Source: Adiantum capillus-veneris
Taxonomy: Eukaryota > Streptophyta > Polypodiopsida > Polypodiales > Pteridaceae
NCBI GenBank assembly: GCA_014529385.2
Contig: CM043963.1
Span: forward strand, 71,378,412-71,442,411
Direction: 5' to 3'
DNA length: 64,000 nt
Shown here: positions 48,495 through 59,581 of the stretch, in pieces
How positions within the stretch are numbered: the stretch's first letter is position 1
Layout: every line of letters starts with the position of its first letter
Translations under genes and position numbers: made by a program
The notes under the pieces: model-generated
The model's database searches: none
The model's input: only the letters and a program-made list of their open reading frames with translations
What the model was told of the DNA's origin: nothing

Positions 48495-49790
48495 TTATTA
48501 ATGATATGCTTGAACCAATGCACATTTTCATGAAAAAGGGTTTGTTCGTCAAAGGGCTTGCCCTGAGGTTAGCATGGCTGAAGGATGGCTTGTGTCAGAG
48601 TCTCTTGTTTTCATCAGTGAGTAATTGGGTCTAATTGATTTAGAGATGTCCCGATTGTGTACTAATGAGATCAACATCAAGGTGACTAGGGACGAGAGCC
48701 ATAGGGACAAGGCATCATGAGAAAGATGGATATCAAATGCGAGAAAAGGTTATGAGATTTTGTCTTCTCAACTCAGAAGTCATGCAAAAGTGCCTAGTGA
48801 GGTATGAGGAGGAAAAGAAATAATGTTTCACAGATCGCTTGCAATTCAAGTGCAATCATGCCACTAGGAAGCTTCCTTTTCAGATCATCTTCAAAAATTG
48901 TTGAACTTTCCTACTGGTCGTTGGCTAGATGCATCTCAGAGGCAAAGAGGAACGGAGTGTTGATTATTGAACAAGAAGAGGAGATGTCGCGGGATTACGA
49001 CTGGCATGAGGAGATGTTGCGGGATAGCGACTGGCATGTAAATATTTTCACAACTTCTTTTTGCAAATCCATATGACCACATTTCTTTAGTAATATTGAA
49101 ATTGTTTAATTTATATGCTTGTAGTATCACAAATACTGAACTTTGTGGTCGCGTGGGAGACATTTTAGAGTGAAATCGGATAGAGGAATGAAGGGTCACC
49201 TTCGACAGTGGGGTTAGGGCAAGCTTCATCCAAGAAAGTTGGTGTAGTGCCAGGGATGAGAACACAGAGATTAGCCAACTTTAATACTTTGACTACATCT
49301 TGAAGATTAGCTTTAGGAAGTATGATCTTTTTATCTTTGATGTCAAGTGGTCCAAAGTTATTACTAGTGGGCCTAAAGCAACTATGCACAAAGATAAGAG
49401 TGAACTAATTCAAGTGAACTCTAGGCGGGTGTGGACATATGGTCGGGATACATTCGTACTTTCGCAACATTGTGAACAAGTTGTGTTCACAATAGATCCA
49501 CTATGGGATGAAAAAGATAAAGAATATTTGTCTAAAATGCACTCGCTTTTTGTTGTTCAAGTTGCTCCACGGAGCAAACAAGTGTATAAAGGATTGGAGG
49601 TTGAGGTCAAACAGCTTCATGACCAAAGTGCATGGCTAACAGATGATGTAAATGAGGATTTCGACCTAGAGGTCAGTGGGGAGTAGATGCCTGCACCTAG
49701 AGATGAGCTCTCAAATATGCAAGTAGATGAGGAGAGTGATGTAGAAGTGGAGTTTGATGAAGAAGATGCATAAGTGCAGCTTGAGATAGA
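48495..49790 (+). pseudogene. CACTA TNP2 transposase, C-terminal half
   Basis: The text resumes with INDMLEPMHIFMKKG, the expected continuation of PYWSDLL from 39938. It then shows a DUF4218-like block (CPEVSMAEGWLVSESLVFIS; MSRLCTNEINIKV; NSEVMQKCLVRYEEEKK) and a DUF4216-like block from about 49290 (KYDLFIFDVKW; DTFVLSQHCEQVVF; DEKDKEYLSKMHSLFVVQV). The last part is open for 128 codons (49300-49686). Stops occur near 48609 and elsewhere. DUF4218 and DUF4216 follow TNP2 in plant CACTA transposases. Confidence 0.75.
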
Positions 49791-49915
49791 TATCTTTGGA
49801 GCAATAACTCTGAAGATAAGAGATTGTTTTTGTTATTTGTATTGCTCATGTTGTTCTTTTATGGATATGTGAACTAACATATTATATCTGTGTTATCAAA
49901 TAAAATTTTGCAGCC

Positions 49916-50970
49916 ATGGCCGATAATGATGAATCACCATATTCTCCTAGCTTTAGTTTTCCAGTCACTCCGGCCGGCATGTCACCCGAGTAGATGGGTG
50001 CTTTTTTATCACAGTTTTTACATGGGAAGGTTGTTTACACATAGACCCTTTAGGGAGCTGGTCCACTAGACCTAGTACAATCGGCCCTATGTCTAGGACA
50101 AGTGTGTCCCCTACACTGATTGGCCCTACACCTCTGCCGCATGTGCCAGTTACATCGATAGATCGTTCTTCTTTGAGATGAGGTAGGCGTCGTTTTGGAG
50201 GTGGTGGTTGTTGTGGTAGCGATTCTACCGATGCATCCACACCACCGAGAGAGCATCAACCTCTTTCTTCAGTAGATAGTTCACCAGCAGGCACACCACA
50301 TACACCTTGGGGATCACATGAGCATGATCCTAGAAAGGTGTACAAGACCAAGGAAGGGACTATTGTCATGGATAGGGCAGGAAAGGCCATGCAATAGAGG
50401 ATTAGACAGCTTTGTACAGTTGGTTTGGCCACTCTGTGATGGAGCATTGGAATGCTCAGGACCATGAGAGAAAGAATTATATCGTCGATGCCGTTCACAG
50501 AGAGCATAGGCCGATAGAGGGATACAACTCAGTCTCAAAGATTGGATCTTAAGCGTGGAGATTACAATGATGTCACATCGTTGGTCAGAGTCCAGAGATA
50601 GGTACATGAACAACAAAAAAATTCCGACATGGTTGGACGTAGAGGAGTGGACGGGGATAGCACGAGAGACACATGACAATGATGAGAGATTTCAGCAGCA
50701 GACATATGTAGCTAGAGCACGTTTGGAGTCTACTGGATCGTCACATCTTGGGAGTGGAGGTTATGAGTTTGTAAGTATTATACATACGCTTTAATTTGTT
50801 GGATCTTAATATTTATCTTATGATCAAGTGTTTATTTTTCAAGAAATTTACATGAAGCATCCTTCGACATGCCGAGAGGAGAAATATGGATACAAGTATG
50901 GACTTGTGGCTCTTTTGACCCAGCTTCAAGAGGAGGGAGAGACCGTCGAGACTGGGAGGCATTACCATTA
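49916..50970 (+). pseudogene. CACTA second ORF, transposase_24-like
   Basis: It starts at ATG 49916 (MADNDESPYSPSFSFPVTP) and contains the plant Ptta/En-Spm accessory signature RYMNNKKIPTW, ETHDNDERFQQQ and STGSSHLGSGGYEFV (50605-50770). A plausible intron (GTAAGT at 50771 to TTTTTCAAG near 50842) is followed by EIYMKHPSTCREEKYGYKYG. Several stops interrupt the first half. In active elements this protein (TNPA-like) binds the subterminal repeats. Confidence 0.7.
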
Positions 50971-51180
50971 GGGTGAAAATATTTCATCTATGCTTTTTTG
51001 TGCTTATGGTCATCTTGATGATTGTATTCATTATATATAATTTGACGTTTATGCTTATTGTTAGATGTTTATGCTTATGATCTTGCGATCAGATATGATT
51101 AACTTTGTTGCCTCTTTTCAGTGGTGGAAATACGAATGTAAGTTCCAATGAGGCAAATGTACACCATATGGGGGTTTCTG

Positions 51181-52922
51181 AAAATGTTATAGATCAACCT
51201 ATTACTGATGCAGATGTACATGATGTACTTGATGAGGAAAGGGCTGAAAATGAGCAGGCTTGAGGTATGCCAAAATGGCTGGTGCACACTTTGCGTGACA
51301 GTAAATTGGATGCACCTATGTCTAGTCGTACTCGTTCAGGGTCTCGCCATGCATCTTATGCATCATATTGTTATGCTTTGGCTGTGTCTAGCTTACATGA
51401 TGTTGAGGAGCCTCTGACTTTTGATGAAGCACAAAATTAAGAAAATTGGATGGCTGCCATGCAATCAGAATATGATGCACTTATAGAAAATGACACATGG
51501 ACTTTATGTGATTTGCTTCCTGGCAAAAAGGCCATTGGTACGAAGTGGGTTTACAAGTTGAAACGCAAGCCGGATGGTGAGATCAATCACCATAAGGCTC
51601 GACTTGTTGCAAAGCGTTATGCACAACAAAAAGGCATAGATTATGAAGAGACTTTTGCTCCCACTTGTCGTATGACTACTGTGTGTTTTCTATGTGCATT
51701 GGCAGCTCATTTTGGTTGGGATGTACATCAATCAGACATTGTTACTGCTTTCTTGAATGGTGAGATATTTGAGGAAGTTTATGTAACGCAGCCTCGCGGT
51801 TTTGTCATAAAAGGACAAGAGGACAAAGTGTGCAAATGTAACAAGGCTTTGTATGGGTTGAAGCAATCTCCTCGTGCTTGGTATGAGAAAGCTGACACTC
51901 ATTTGGTCAAACAAGGCTTTCGTAACAATCCAACAGAAAGCACATTGTATGTAAAGCGAGAGGGTGATGTACTTCTCAGTGTGGTTCTTTATGTTGATGA
52001 TTTGCTGATCACTGGACCAAATGAGATACATATTGTTGAATTTAAGGCTGATTTGAATGCTACTTTCAAGATGAAAGATTTGGTGCTGTTGCATCATTAT
52101 TTGGGTATACAGTTTAAGCAATGTGATGGTGGTATTGCCTTGTGTCAGAAAAGTTACATAGAGACATTGCTATGTAAGTTTGGACTTGAGGATTGCAAAC
52201 CTATTGCCACTCCCATGGAAACAGGTTTGAAGTTGAGTCTACATGATGCTGGTGATCCCTCTGATGTCACTCTTTACCAAACTGCTGTTGGCTGCCTCAT
52301 TTATGTATGCAACACGAGGCCAGATATTCACTTTGCAGTCTCAGAGGCTAGCAGATTTATGCATAGCCTAGGGTCTAAGCATTGGCAGGCTGTCAAGAGG
52401 ATTTTCCGCTACCTTAGTGGCACTTTACATCTTGGCTTGTTTTATCCCAAGGGGGGTTCATTGCCGCCAGACTTACATGCTTTTTCGGACTCAGATTGGG
52501 CTGGTTGTTTTGACACGCGAGTGTCCACAAGTGGTTTTTGTTTCATGCTTGGCAGTTCATGTATATCATGGTTGAGCAAGAAGCAACCTACTGTGGCCAC
52601 TTTGAGTTGTGAGGCTGAGTACAGGGCAGTCTTCACAGCTACAGTTGAGTGTGTATGGCTCAGACGCCTTATGGCTGATTTGGGTGTTGGACAGGACACT
52701 GCCAACACTATCTACATTGACAGTCAGAGCACATTGGCAGTTGCGAGGAACCCAGTTTTTCATGCTCGCACAAAGCACATTGAGGTGCATTACCACTATG
52801 TCAGGGAGAGGCTCTCAGCAGGAGAGATCAGATAGGCCTATGTGCCAACACAGGACAACCTTGCAGATCTTTTCACAAAGGCATTGTCTCGTGAGAAGCT
52901 TGAAGCTTTCCGCAAATCTTAG
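51181..52922 (+). CDS. Copia integrase tail-RT-RNase H, 5'-truncated (copy B)
   Basis: A frame open for 461 codons (51450-52835) holds the full Copia RT and RNase H. Motifs are WTLCDLLPGKKAIGTKWVYK, KARLVAKRYAQQKGIDYEETF, HQSDIVTAFLNGE, ALYGLKQSPRAWYEK, LYVDDLLITG (YVDD at 51990-52001), FSDSDWAGC, SCEAEY and RTKHIEVHYHYVRERL. The same frame extends upstream to about 51181 with two stops (linker LDAPMSSRTRSGSRHASYAS) and downstream past a TAG at 52833 to the usual end at 52922. Gag and integrase are missing. It is the best preserved RT in the window but cannot move by itself. Confidence 0.85.
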
Positions 52923-53021
52923 GGCTTACTCCCCTTTGTGGACTGATCCTGTCCTCAGGGCATGGCACTTCCCTTTACTCATGTGCTAGCTCTCGTTCAC
53001 CGCATCACTCCAGGGGGGATT

Positions 53022-53248
53022 TGTTACCATATACATGTGGTAGGGATGTGTGTGAACACACTAGGACCGCCGGGGCATTTTTTCTCTCTTTAGGAGGTTT
53101 CTTCCCCCGTGCATTGTATATACGCCCATCACTCTAGGGCTATCTATCTTTCCATTGCATACTAAGTAACACACTCTCAATTGTGTGCCTTGAGCTTCCT
53201 TCGTCTTCTCCAAGCTGTGTGTGTTTCTCTGCAACCCTAATTCCAACA
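53022..53248 (+). repeat. 3' LTR of Copia copy B (227 bp)
   Basis: It follows the polypurine tract CAGGGGGGATT, starts TGTTACCATATACATG and ends TTCCAACA. It shares TATACGCCCATCACTCTAGG with the LTR of copy A. No 5' LTR is present upstream. Confidence 0.8.
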
Positions 53249-53249
53249 G

Positions 53250-53810
53250 AAGAGAACGCCATAATCGACACAATGGTAGAAGTCGTAGCTGAATCTGAAT
53301 GCTTACTTTGTGTCGCTCCTTGTCTGCAGTCCCAATTATAGGAAAGAAACAACATGAATGCTGCTGAGAAAACTTTTGACAAAGGACTTAGCAACCAAGA
53401 ACATGTCGACTTGCAGGAACTTACTTTTTCAACCATTTGAAACTCTCTCCTTGTGGAGTTCATGCAAGTAGCATATGAAGTAGCTACCCTTGCTCCCTAA
53501 GGCATGCTCTTTGCATAAGTATAGACATGCTTGCAACAAGGAATCGAGGGAACTTCATGAGTGACACCGAACAACTCAGAGGCAAGAGCAGCAATGACAT
53601 ATCTGCCAATAATAGGGAAGGTGGATGCCAACAATAGCTTAAAGTAGGTAAACAAAGGGGCTAGTGTGCATACTTCAAAGACATGAAAAGCAAGGGGATG
53701 AACTTTTAATGCTATCGACAAGCGATAAGAAGATGACGTTGATGGTGTGTGCAGTGCTTGCCATGAGCTTTCCAACACAGTCGCTAGTTTTTAATCGTCG
53801 CTATTTATAC
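53250..53810 (-). pseudogene. Unidentified minus-strand gene fragment with TATA box
   Basis: A TATA box (GTATAAATAG on the minus strand, plus 53801-53810) precedes an ATG (minus, plus 53764-53762) that opens a signal-peptide-like MASTAHTINVIFLSLVDSI, but this frame stops after 29 codons. A second frame stays open through 53497 (IIGRYVIAALASELFG; CCKHVYTYAKS) and after one stop continues (ARVATSYATCMNSTRREF) to a good donor-like GTAAGT near 53432. The Cys spacing faintly recalls DUF26/ginkbilobin-type secreted proteins; I would not rely on that. The Copia LTR ends exactly where the fragment is cut. Confidence 0.35.
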
Positions 53811-54079
53811 TGCATGATAATATATTAAATGTTTAGCATGAGACTCTTGGCCATGCGATCTTGGTCGAATGGAAATGGCTTAGATTATGCCAAGTGGCCA
53901 ACTATAGGCTCAACAAACTAAAAAAACCTCATTAAGCTTACCAAGTAACAAGTAAGCTTTATAATCGAGCGATGTTCTGTTAAAAAAGGTTCAATCATAA
54001 ATGTAAGGTACCCATATGGGAGGGGGAACTTGTAGGGTTACAATATTTTTATAATATATCTTTTATTTTAAAAAATAAG
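53811..54079. other. Spacer, AT-rich
   Basis: No ORF or repeat recognised; it leads into the inverted repeat at 54080. Confidence 0.35.
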
Positions 54080-54560
54080 AAAAATTACCAAAATACCCCT
54101 CTAATTCATGGAAATCCCCAAAATACCCCTCAAATTTCAAAAATTCTTAAAATATCCTCGTATCTATTTTGGTTGGATTGTTTAAGATTTTCTAATAAAG
54201 CAATTGAGATCCGTTTTTGAGTGCTTACATGTAATTCATCACAAATTACCTCGCAAATAAAGGCAATTACGTCTAAAAATAATGAAGCAATTCATCTCCA
54301 AAGCCTACATAACCAACTCATAGTCTAGTTTTAGCATCTTGTATTGATAGACAATCAGTCTTCTTATAAGAAAAGCTACAAATTTTATTATCTTTGGAGA
54401 AATTTAATCTCACAACCAAGGGTAATTTGGGAATTTTGAACATTTTGAAGGGCATTTTGGGAATCTATGACAAGATATTGGGGGTATTTTGAGAATTTTT
54501 GAAATTTGAGGGGTATTTTGGGAATTTCCACAACTTAGAGGGGTATTTTGGTAATTTTTC
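54080..54560. repeat. Inverted repeat (foldback) element
   Basis: The left arm (54080-54156, AAAATTACCAAAATACCCCT and on) is the reverse complement of the right arm (54480-54560, GAGGGGTATTTTGGTAATTT) with scattered mismatches. About 320 bp lies between. Each arm is itself built from repeats of the phrase AAAATACCCCT. Similarity continues weakly outwards. It is compatible with a MITE-like foldback element. Confidence 0.65.
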
Positions 54561-54814
54561 CAAGAAAATATACCAATAAAAGTTATTTTTCCTTGAAAGT
54601 AATTTGCTACAAGGCCAACCTTAGCACTATCTAACACACTAATTGGATGAAGTGCAAGTGGTGGGATCTATGGCGTTGAAGTGATGCACATTTCCCATGA
54701 AGCTCGCATGTCATCCGTTTTGTCCTTGTTTACTTTTTTTTGTCATGTTTACTTTTTTGGTCCGTGTTTACTTTTGTCCGTGTTGAAGTTCACTTTATGA
54801 AGGAGTGGTTTCGC

Positions 54815-55000
54815 CTTGGTGACAAGCAACCCCACGCGGGTGCGTGGTTAGGGTGTCAGGTTGCCAGTGAGGAGGTCTTGGGTTCAAACCTCCGACCCGG
54901 GAGGTCTTCGGTCAATGTGTTGACCTTTTTCTCAATCGTCCGTCCTCCTGGAGATCCCCGCAAGAAGTCCCCATCCATCCTTGCATAGAATTGAAGCAGG
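54815..55000 (+). mobile_element. tRNA-derived SINE (S2)
   Basis: An A box (GCGTGGTTAGGGTG, 54842-54855) and B box (GGTTCAAACC, 54881-54890) are 38 bp apart. The head is followed by a non-tRNA body. Ends are estimated. The cloverleaf is incomplete, so this is not a working tRNA gene. Confidence 0.6.
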
Positions 55001-55353
55001 AACTTCCGTACGTTGCTGCCATGTCATCGTTCGTACAGGCTCCGCGTTTTGCGCCCATACGCTGCCTGCCACGTTAGCATTCCAGCGGGAGTCCGTACAC
55101 TGCAATTTAGCGGGCTGTTTTCAACAGTAGGGCGGGTGTGTGTGTGTATTGGACAGTCACGTCACCAGTTTGTGACATACATTGATCCCACCCCCCGCCC
55201 TTCATTTAATCAGCGTGTTAGATAGTGCTGTGGCAAGGCCAACCATGCACTTCTATCAATTTCTTGGTTAGGCTAGCCTAGAGAGGATTTGAGCCTTCGA
55301 CTTTTCCAAATGCTCTTAAAGTTCGAACCGAATCAAGGGGTCCTGCGCCAAAC

Positions 55354-55476
55354 ATGGAGAGCGCGGCAGCAGGTCGACCTGACAGCGAACGATTTTCGAA
55401 CCTGAAGCTCGCCTTTTCCATGGCCACACATTGCTTGCTTACAGCTTGTTCTCGCGAGGTAAGCTGTGTCACCGGC

Positions 55477-55538
<62 letters not shown>

Positions 55539-58500
55539 TCGATTTCATTCTGGAGTATACTGTCAACATTTCATTTCATGAAGATGAAAGAATGGGTAAG
55601 TCGTGCATTTTATGAAGGCCCTTTTTGTGAGTCTAAAGCATCTCCCATAACTCAAGAAATGGGTTCTTGTGCGGGCAATGCTGCTATTCAATCAACTCCA
55701 TTTTAGTGATGACAAGGCAGCAGGTTTGCGAATGGGTCACAAAGGGCTCTTATAGAGGTCAGGAGATGCATGGTTCTTTTTAGCTTTAAAGGCAAGAGCC
55801 CCAAGAAGGCCAGCAGGTGGCCCTTTCAGAGTGAGTTCAAGCATACTAAACTCACACCTAGTGGTTTCAAGGCTCAAGCATTATCGTCAGATAGTTGGCA
55901 GGAAATTGCCGTTGCCATTCTGACAGTATCATTTGGATGTTTGGCAGCTCAAAATTATCAGTGGTTCCCTTCTTTGCTGCTGAAGTGTGATATCAGCTGG
56001 ACTGATCAGCTCCTAGAATTGCTCACCGTGTTGTCTATGAGCCAATAACATCAATGCGTCTCAGGTGCCAGAATGTAATGGCAGCGCAATATCATTGCTG
56101 GTACAGTTTGTGTCGTGGGTCGGGGGGTAGGTAGGGGAAATCTCGATTCATCCCTACAAACAATTTTTATGCTTTCTGCATTCTATGGTCTGTATTTTTT
56201 CATGGCCTCTCTGGCCTTTCATGAGGCACCCAAATGCATTCACCATCAAGTGTGATCCCCACAAGGTTGGATTCCCATTTTGTACGATTAATACCGTACT
56301 GGTATTCGGTACTTTACGTACTTGTTGTTATTTATACGCGCACACAAATATAGATACATGCTTGCATATGATGTATGCATGCATGTACGCATGTGTGTAA
56401 GTAAATACATGCAAGTATGTATGTATATATGCACGTATACATGCATTTACATGTATGCAAGCATGCTTAAGCAGACATGTATGTCTATTGTATTCAATAA
56501 CCTAACGAATTTTGGTACTGGTAATGATTACCCATATTGCACAACGTTTTTTAAATTCGTGCCATACTTATCGCGCCTATCCACCTTGGATCCCCAGAAT
56601 CAGAGATTAAAAGCTTCAAGCTGATTAGACGAAAAAACCTGCTTGAGACTCGGAAAAAAGGTTCTGAATACAGGCCACTTGCACGCTTTTGAAAAAATTG
56701 AAAAATCAAGTGTGCAGAATACTGTACTTCGGCAGTGCCTTTCACTTTTGGGCAGAGATGCTATGACTTCTGCTCTCTCACAATCTTTTTGCTACCTTCG
56801 TCTTCATTGATTCTACTGGCGGTTTGTAACAAGTTTGCAGGATTTTGACTTCATTGATTCTACTTACAAGTTTGCCTTAAATTTTGACTGCTTTTCCAAT
56901 AGCAGTGAACAATATTTTGAAGTTGAAGAGATATTTCCTTGATTCTTTGCAGGATTTCGGAGCATATTTCTCTTTTTTGAATCCCTATCAGCAAGACGCA
57001 TTGTATAAGCTTTACACACAGGTGATCGGACTTCACTTGCTTTACCAGATCTTTAGTCATGTAGTGGAATTTTTGAGTGCAATTGAAAGAGTTACTTGCT
57101 CAACAGATGGTGGTTTCTGTTCAAGAGAATCTTCAGGTAACACATTCAAATCCACGTATTTAGGCTCGTTATCTTTTCAAAACCCTGCTATATGATTCCA
57201 ATGAAAAAATATAAGAGATGGTCATTTTAATGTGAGGTACATCTAGTGATTATGGTGCGTGGGTGTTTTTGGCGTTCTTCTTTAATATGTTGGACTGAGC
57301 AATATACATCTCCTGTGTTGTGAGCATTAGCTCATTTAGCAAAATTTGTGAATAGGGTTCTCAGGATAAGCGGATTCAGTGGCTTTTCAAACAAACAGGG
57401 TAAACCACTTTTGTGGTTTAAGGGCTGCTGAATCAAAGGAAATAAGTGTACTCAGTGGTTAAAAGAATGGATTTTTATTGCTGCAGCTTGGACTGAAAGT
57501 CATTGGAAGTGACAAGTGGTTGTATGGTTCGCTTTGAAATTGCAATAAGTCTGCAAGGGGGGTTTGTGCTAACAAATTGAAATTATTCCCTTGCAAATGC
57601 AACCTTTTTCATATATGTCGCTGTGCCGATTGCAAAAGTTTTGGTCATTTGTTCATGCTTATCTCAGATCTGACCTCTTTGTCTTTGTTTTTTTCTGAAG
57701 GAGGAGTTTAGAGATGTCTGCGAAGAGACTAGGGTATGCCTCTGTTATCATCCATTTACTCTTTAATTGGTGTGTGTTTGTGGTCAGCCGTTCTGACATA
57801 TCCTAATCACTTGCGAGTCCATGGCAGAACTTAAAAAGGGCTTTTAGATTTTTCTCTTTTAAGAGGCATGGTGCAGCTTCATGGCAACTGGTGTCAGTGC
57901 TGGAGAGACGGTCATTAGATCGCAAATTGGGGTTTTGGAATTGCCTCTAGACAAAGACGCCAGTTCTTCTCTGCTTTAGATGCAGTCTAAGAATTGAGGT
58001 TGCATTCCAAATGCATGTTTATCAGTCTTCCCATACCATACGATAATTACCGTACCTGTATTCAGTACTTTATGTACTGGTTGTTATATATACATGCACA
58101 CAAATACACATACATGCGTGTATCTAGGGCTGTGTACATATGATGTATACATTCATGCACATGTGTGTATAATATATACATGCATGTATACATGCATTTA
58201 CATGTATGCAAGCATGCATAGGTAGACATGTGCGTCTATTTGTATATCTAATGAATTTTTGATTCTGGTACTGATTATCCATACTGCACATCGTTTTTTA
58301 TGTCCACCTGGCTAAGAATGAAGAGCTTTTAGGCTATCGTGAAATTGTTCTCATGGAAAATGTTTTATACTCCTATGTAGGATGAAGCCTTCCATGCTTA
58401 AATAGTCAAGAGCATTATTAGGCTGAAGGAGCATGATTAAACTTCCTTCTAAATTTCTCATGTGTTATGTTTTCAAGTGTCTCTCTCTTTGTGGAGTATT

Positions 58501-58775
58501 TTGTAGGAGTTCTGCTAACTTTTTTGCCATAAATTGAGGCTTTATGACATTTAATGCGTCTCTCAGGTGGTAGATGCATGCGATGATGAGTTTATTCTTG
58601 CACAAGAACTCGACAAAAATGGCGTAAGGAAAAGGTCTCTTTAGGAAGAATGTACTTTCAGTACTTGTGTTCATCTGTTTCAGAAGTCGCACATCCTAAA
58701 TATGCATACATTCAGATAGCTGAATGTATTTGCATAAGACAAGAACACACACACACACACACACATTACCCCCCT

Positions 58776-58819
<44 letters not shown>

Positions 58820-59581
58820 TACACACACACACACACACAAGGGGACGGGCTTGCCTCCTCATTCATCTTGCATATAAGGTAGCTAGTCTATCCTATCCAT
58901 GTTTTAGTCTTTTACTGAGTGGATATGTGGAGTAAGGGAACTCTTAGCGGAGAGCGCAATCAAAGCATGAGCTTGCACATCTCTAGCATCCCAACATGCC
59001 TCATCAGCACGTTTGCAAGATGTGCATACGCATGCACATGCCTATACATCCAGACAACTTCAATGGTGGAGTATCGTTTGTGGCTTGTACTCCTGTTCAT
59101 CTGCTGATGGAACTTGGCTTTCTTTGTGTTAGCAGAGTTAAATATGCAGGCAGGAAGAATATAATAGAGGAGAAAGCTCGTGAGCTGGAGTATTTAAGGC
59201 GGACACTTGAGATGGTAATTCTTTTGTGTCCAAGCCTTATTATATGTATGTGCATATATATGTGTGCGTGCGTGCGCGCGCGCGCCTGTGCTCACCATCA
59301 AAGAGTCGTTATTGTTTTCCTGCAGGTGAAAGAGCAAAACCAGGACTCTGCATTGAAGTTGAAAGCCCTCAAAGATAGTATAGAGAATTCGGAGAGCGTA
59401 ACTCAAACAGATGCTGTTATGATGAAGGTACTTCCTGCATATGCTCAACTGCTTTTTGGGGGCATGATCTTTCCCCTTGCGGAGTTTGATCTGTCGTTGT
59501 TCGCTGTCTCAGTTAAAAGAGCTTAGCGCAAAGCTGGGCTCAACTGTAGGAGGTAAACAGAAAGTGGAATTTCCATTATGA
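55354..59581 (+). CDS. NNF1/PMF1-like kinetochore protein (MIS12 complex), 184 aa
   Basis: Eight exons join in frame: 55354-55458, 56953-57021, 57107-57136, 57701-57733, 58567-58634, 59136-59214, 59326-59427, 59513-59581 (555 nt). The start is ATG 55354 (MESAAAGRPDSERF). The N-terminal half is helical (FSNLKLAFSMATHCLLTACS; QQDALYKLYTQMVVSVQENL; EEFRDVCEETR) and the C-terminal half is a coiled coil (IIEEKARELEYLRRTLEMVK; ALKLKALKDSIENSES). Size and the pattern of a Cys/Phe start, Y-x-L/F-x-x-Q-x-x-x-S-x-x-E and distal coiled coil match NNF1/PMF1, a subunit of the centromere-proximal MIS12 complex that links CENP-C to the outer kinetochore. Exon 5 end and exon 6 start are the least certain (donor AAAAG|GTCTCT; acceptor TTAGCAG). 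Another small coiled-coil protein is possible. Confidence 0.6.
55482..55534. repeat. (GA)n microsatellite in intron 1 of the NNF1-like gene
   Basis: About 53 bp of GA dinucleotide lies 25 bp after the exon 1 donor, the same arrangement as in the gene at 16.3 kb. Confidence 0.95.
56284..56545. mobile_element. MITE-like repeat, copy 1 (NNF1-like intron 1)
   Basis: It is about 80% identical to 58036-58300, sharing TTTACATGTATGCAAGCATG, a TATTCRGTACTTTAYGTACT block and a TGCACAWCGTTTTTTA end. The ends (TAATACCGTACTGGTATTC and the complement of TTTTGGTACTGGTAATGATT) form imperfect inverted repeats. The centre is alternating purine-pyrimidine (ATGTATGCATGC). Confidence 0.6.
58036..58300. mobile_element. 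MITE-like repeat, copy 2 (NNF1-like intron 4)
   Basis: Second copy of the 56284-56545 repeat in the same orientation. The left end GATAATTACCGTACCTG and the complement of the right end (GATAATCAGTACCAG) are recognisably inverted. Confidence 0.6.
58745..58838. repeat. (CA)n-C-tract-(TC)n-(CA)n cluster in intron 5
   Basis: CA repeat, C-rich run, TC repeat and another CA repeat follow one another within about 95 bp. Confidence 0.9.

Larger units (their letters stand above)
35269..51180 (+). mobile_element. CACTA (En/Spm) DNA transposon, interrupted by Gypsy G2
   Basis: The 5' terminus reads CACTATAAGACATCG, followed by CACTA-type subterminal motifs (ACTGACGTCGGTGGCGG at about 35304; ACCGACGCATTCACCGACGT at about 35451). 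Inward lie repeat-rich leader sequence, a TNP2-type transposase in two halves (38233-39938 and 48495-49790), and a second ORF of the plant transposase_24 kind (49916-50970). The 3' terminus is not found; a 5'-truncated Copia element abuts near 51180 and may have removed it. The right limit is therefore only approximate. Confidence 0.75.

Noticed and set aside
54421-54560. CRISPR-like repeat spacing of GGGGTATTTTGGGAAT
   Set aside because: Repeats are degenerate, unevenly spaced and form one arm of an inverted repeat in a plant nuclear context.
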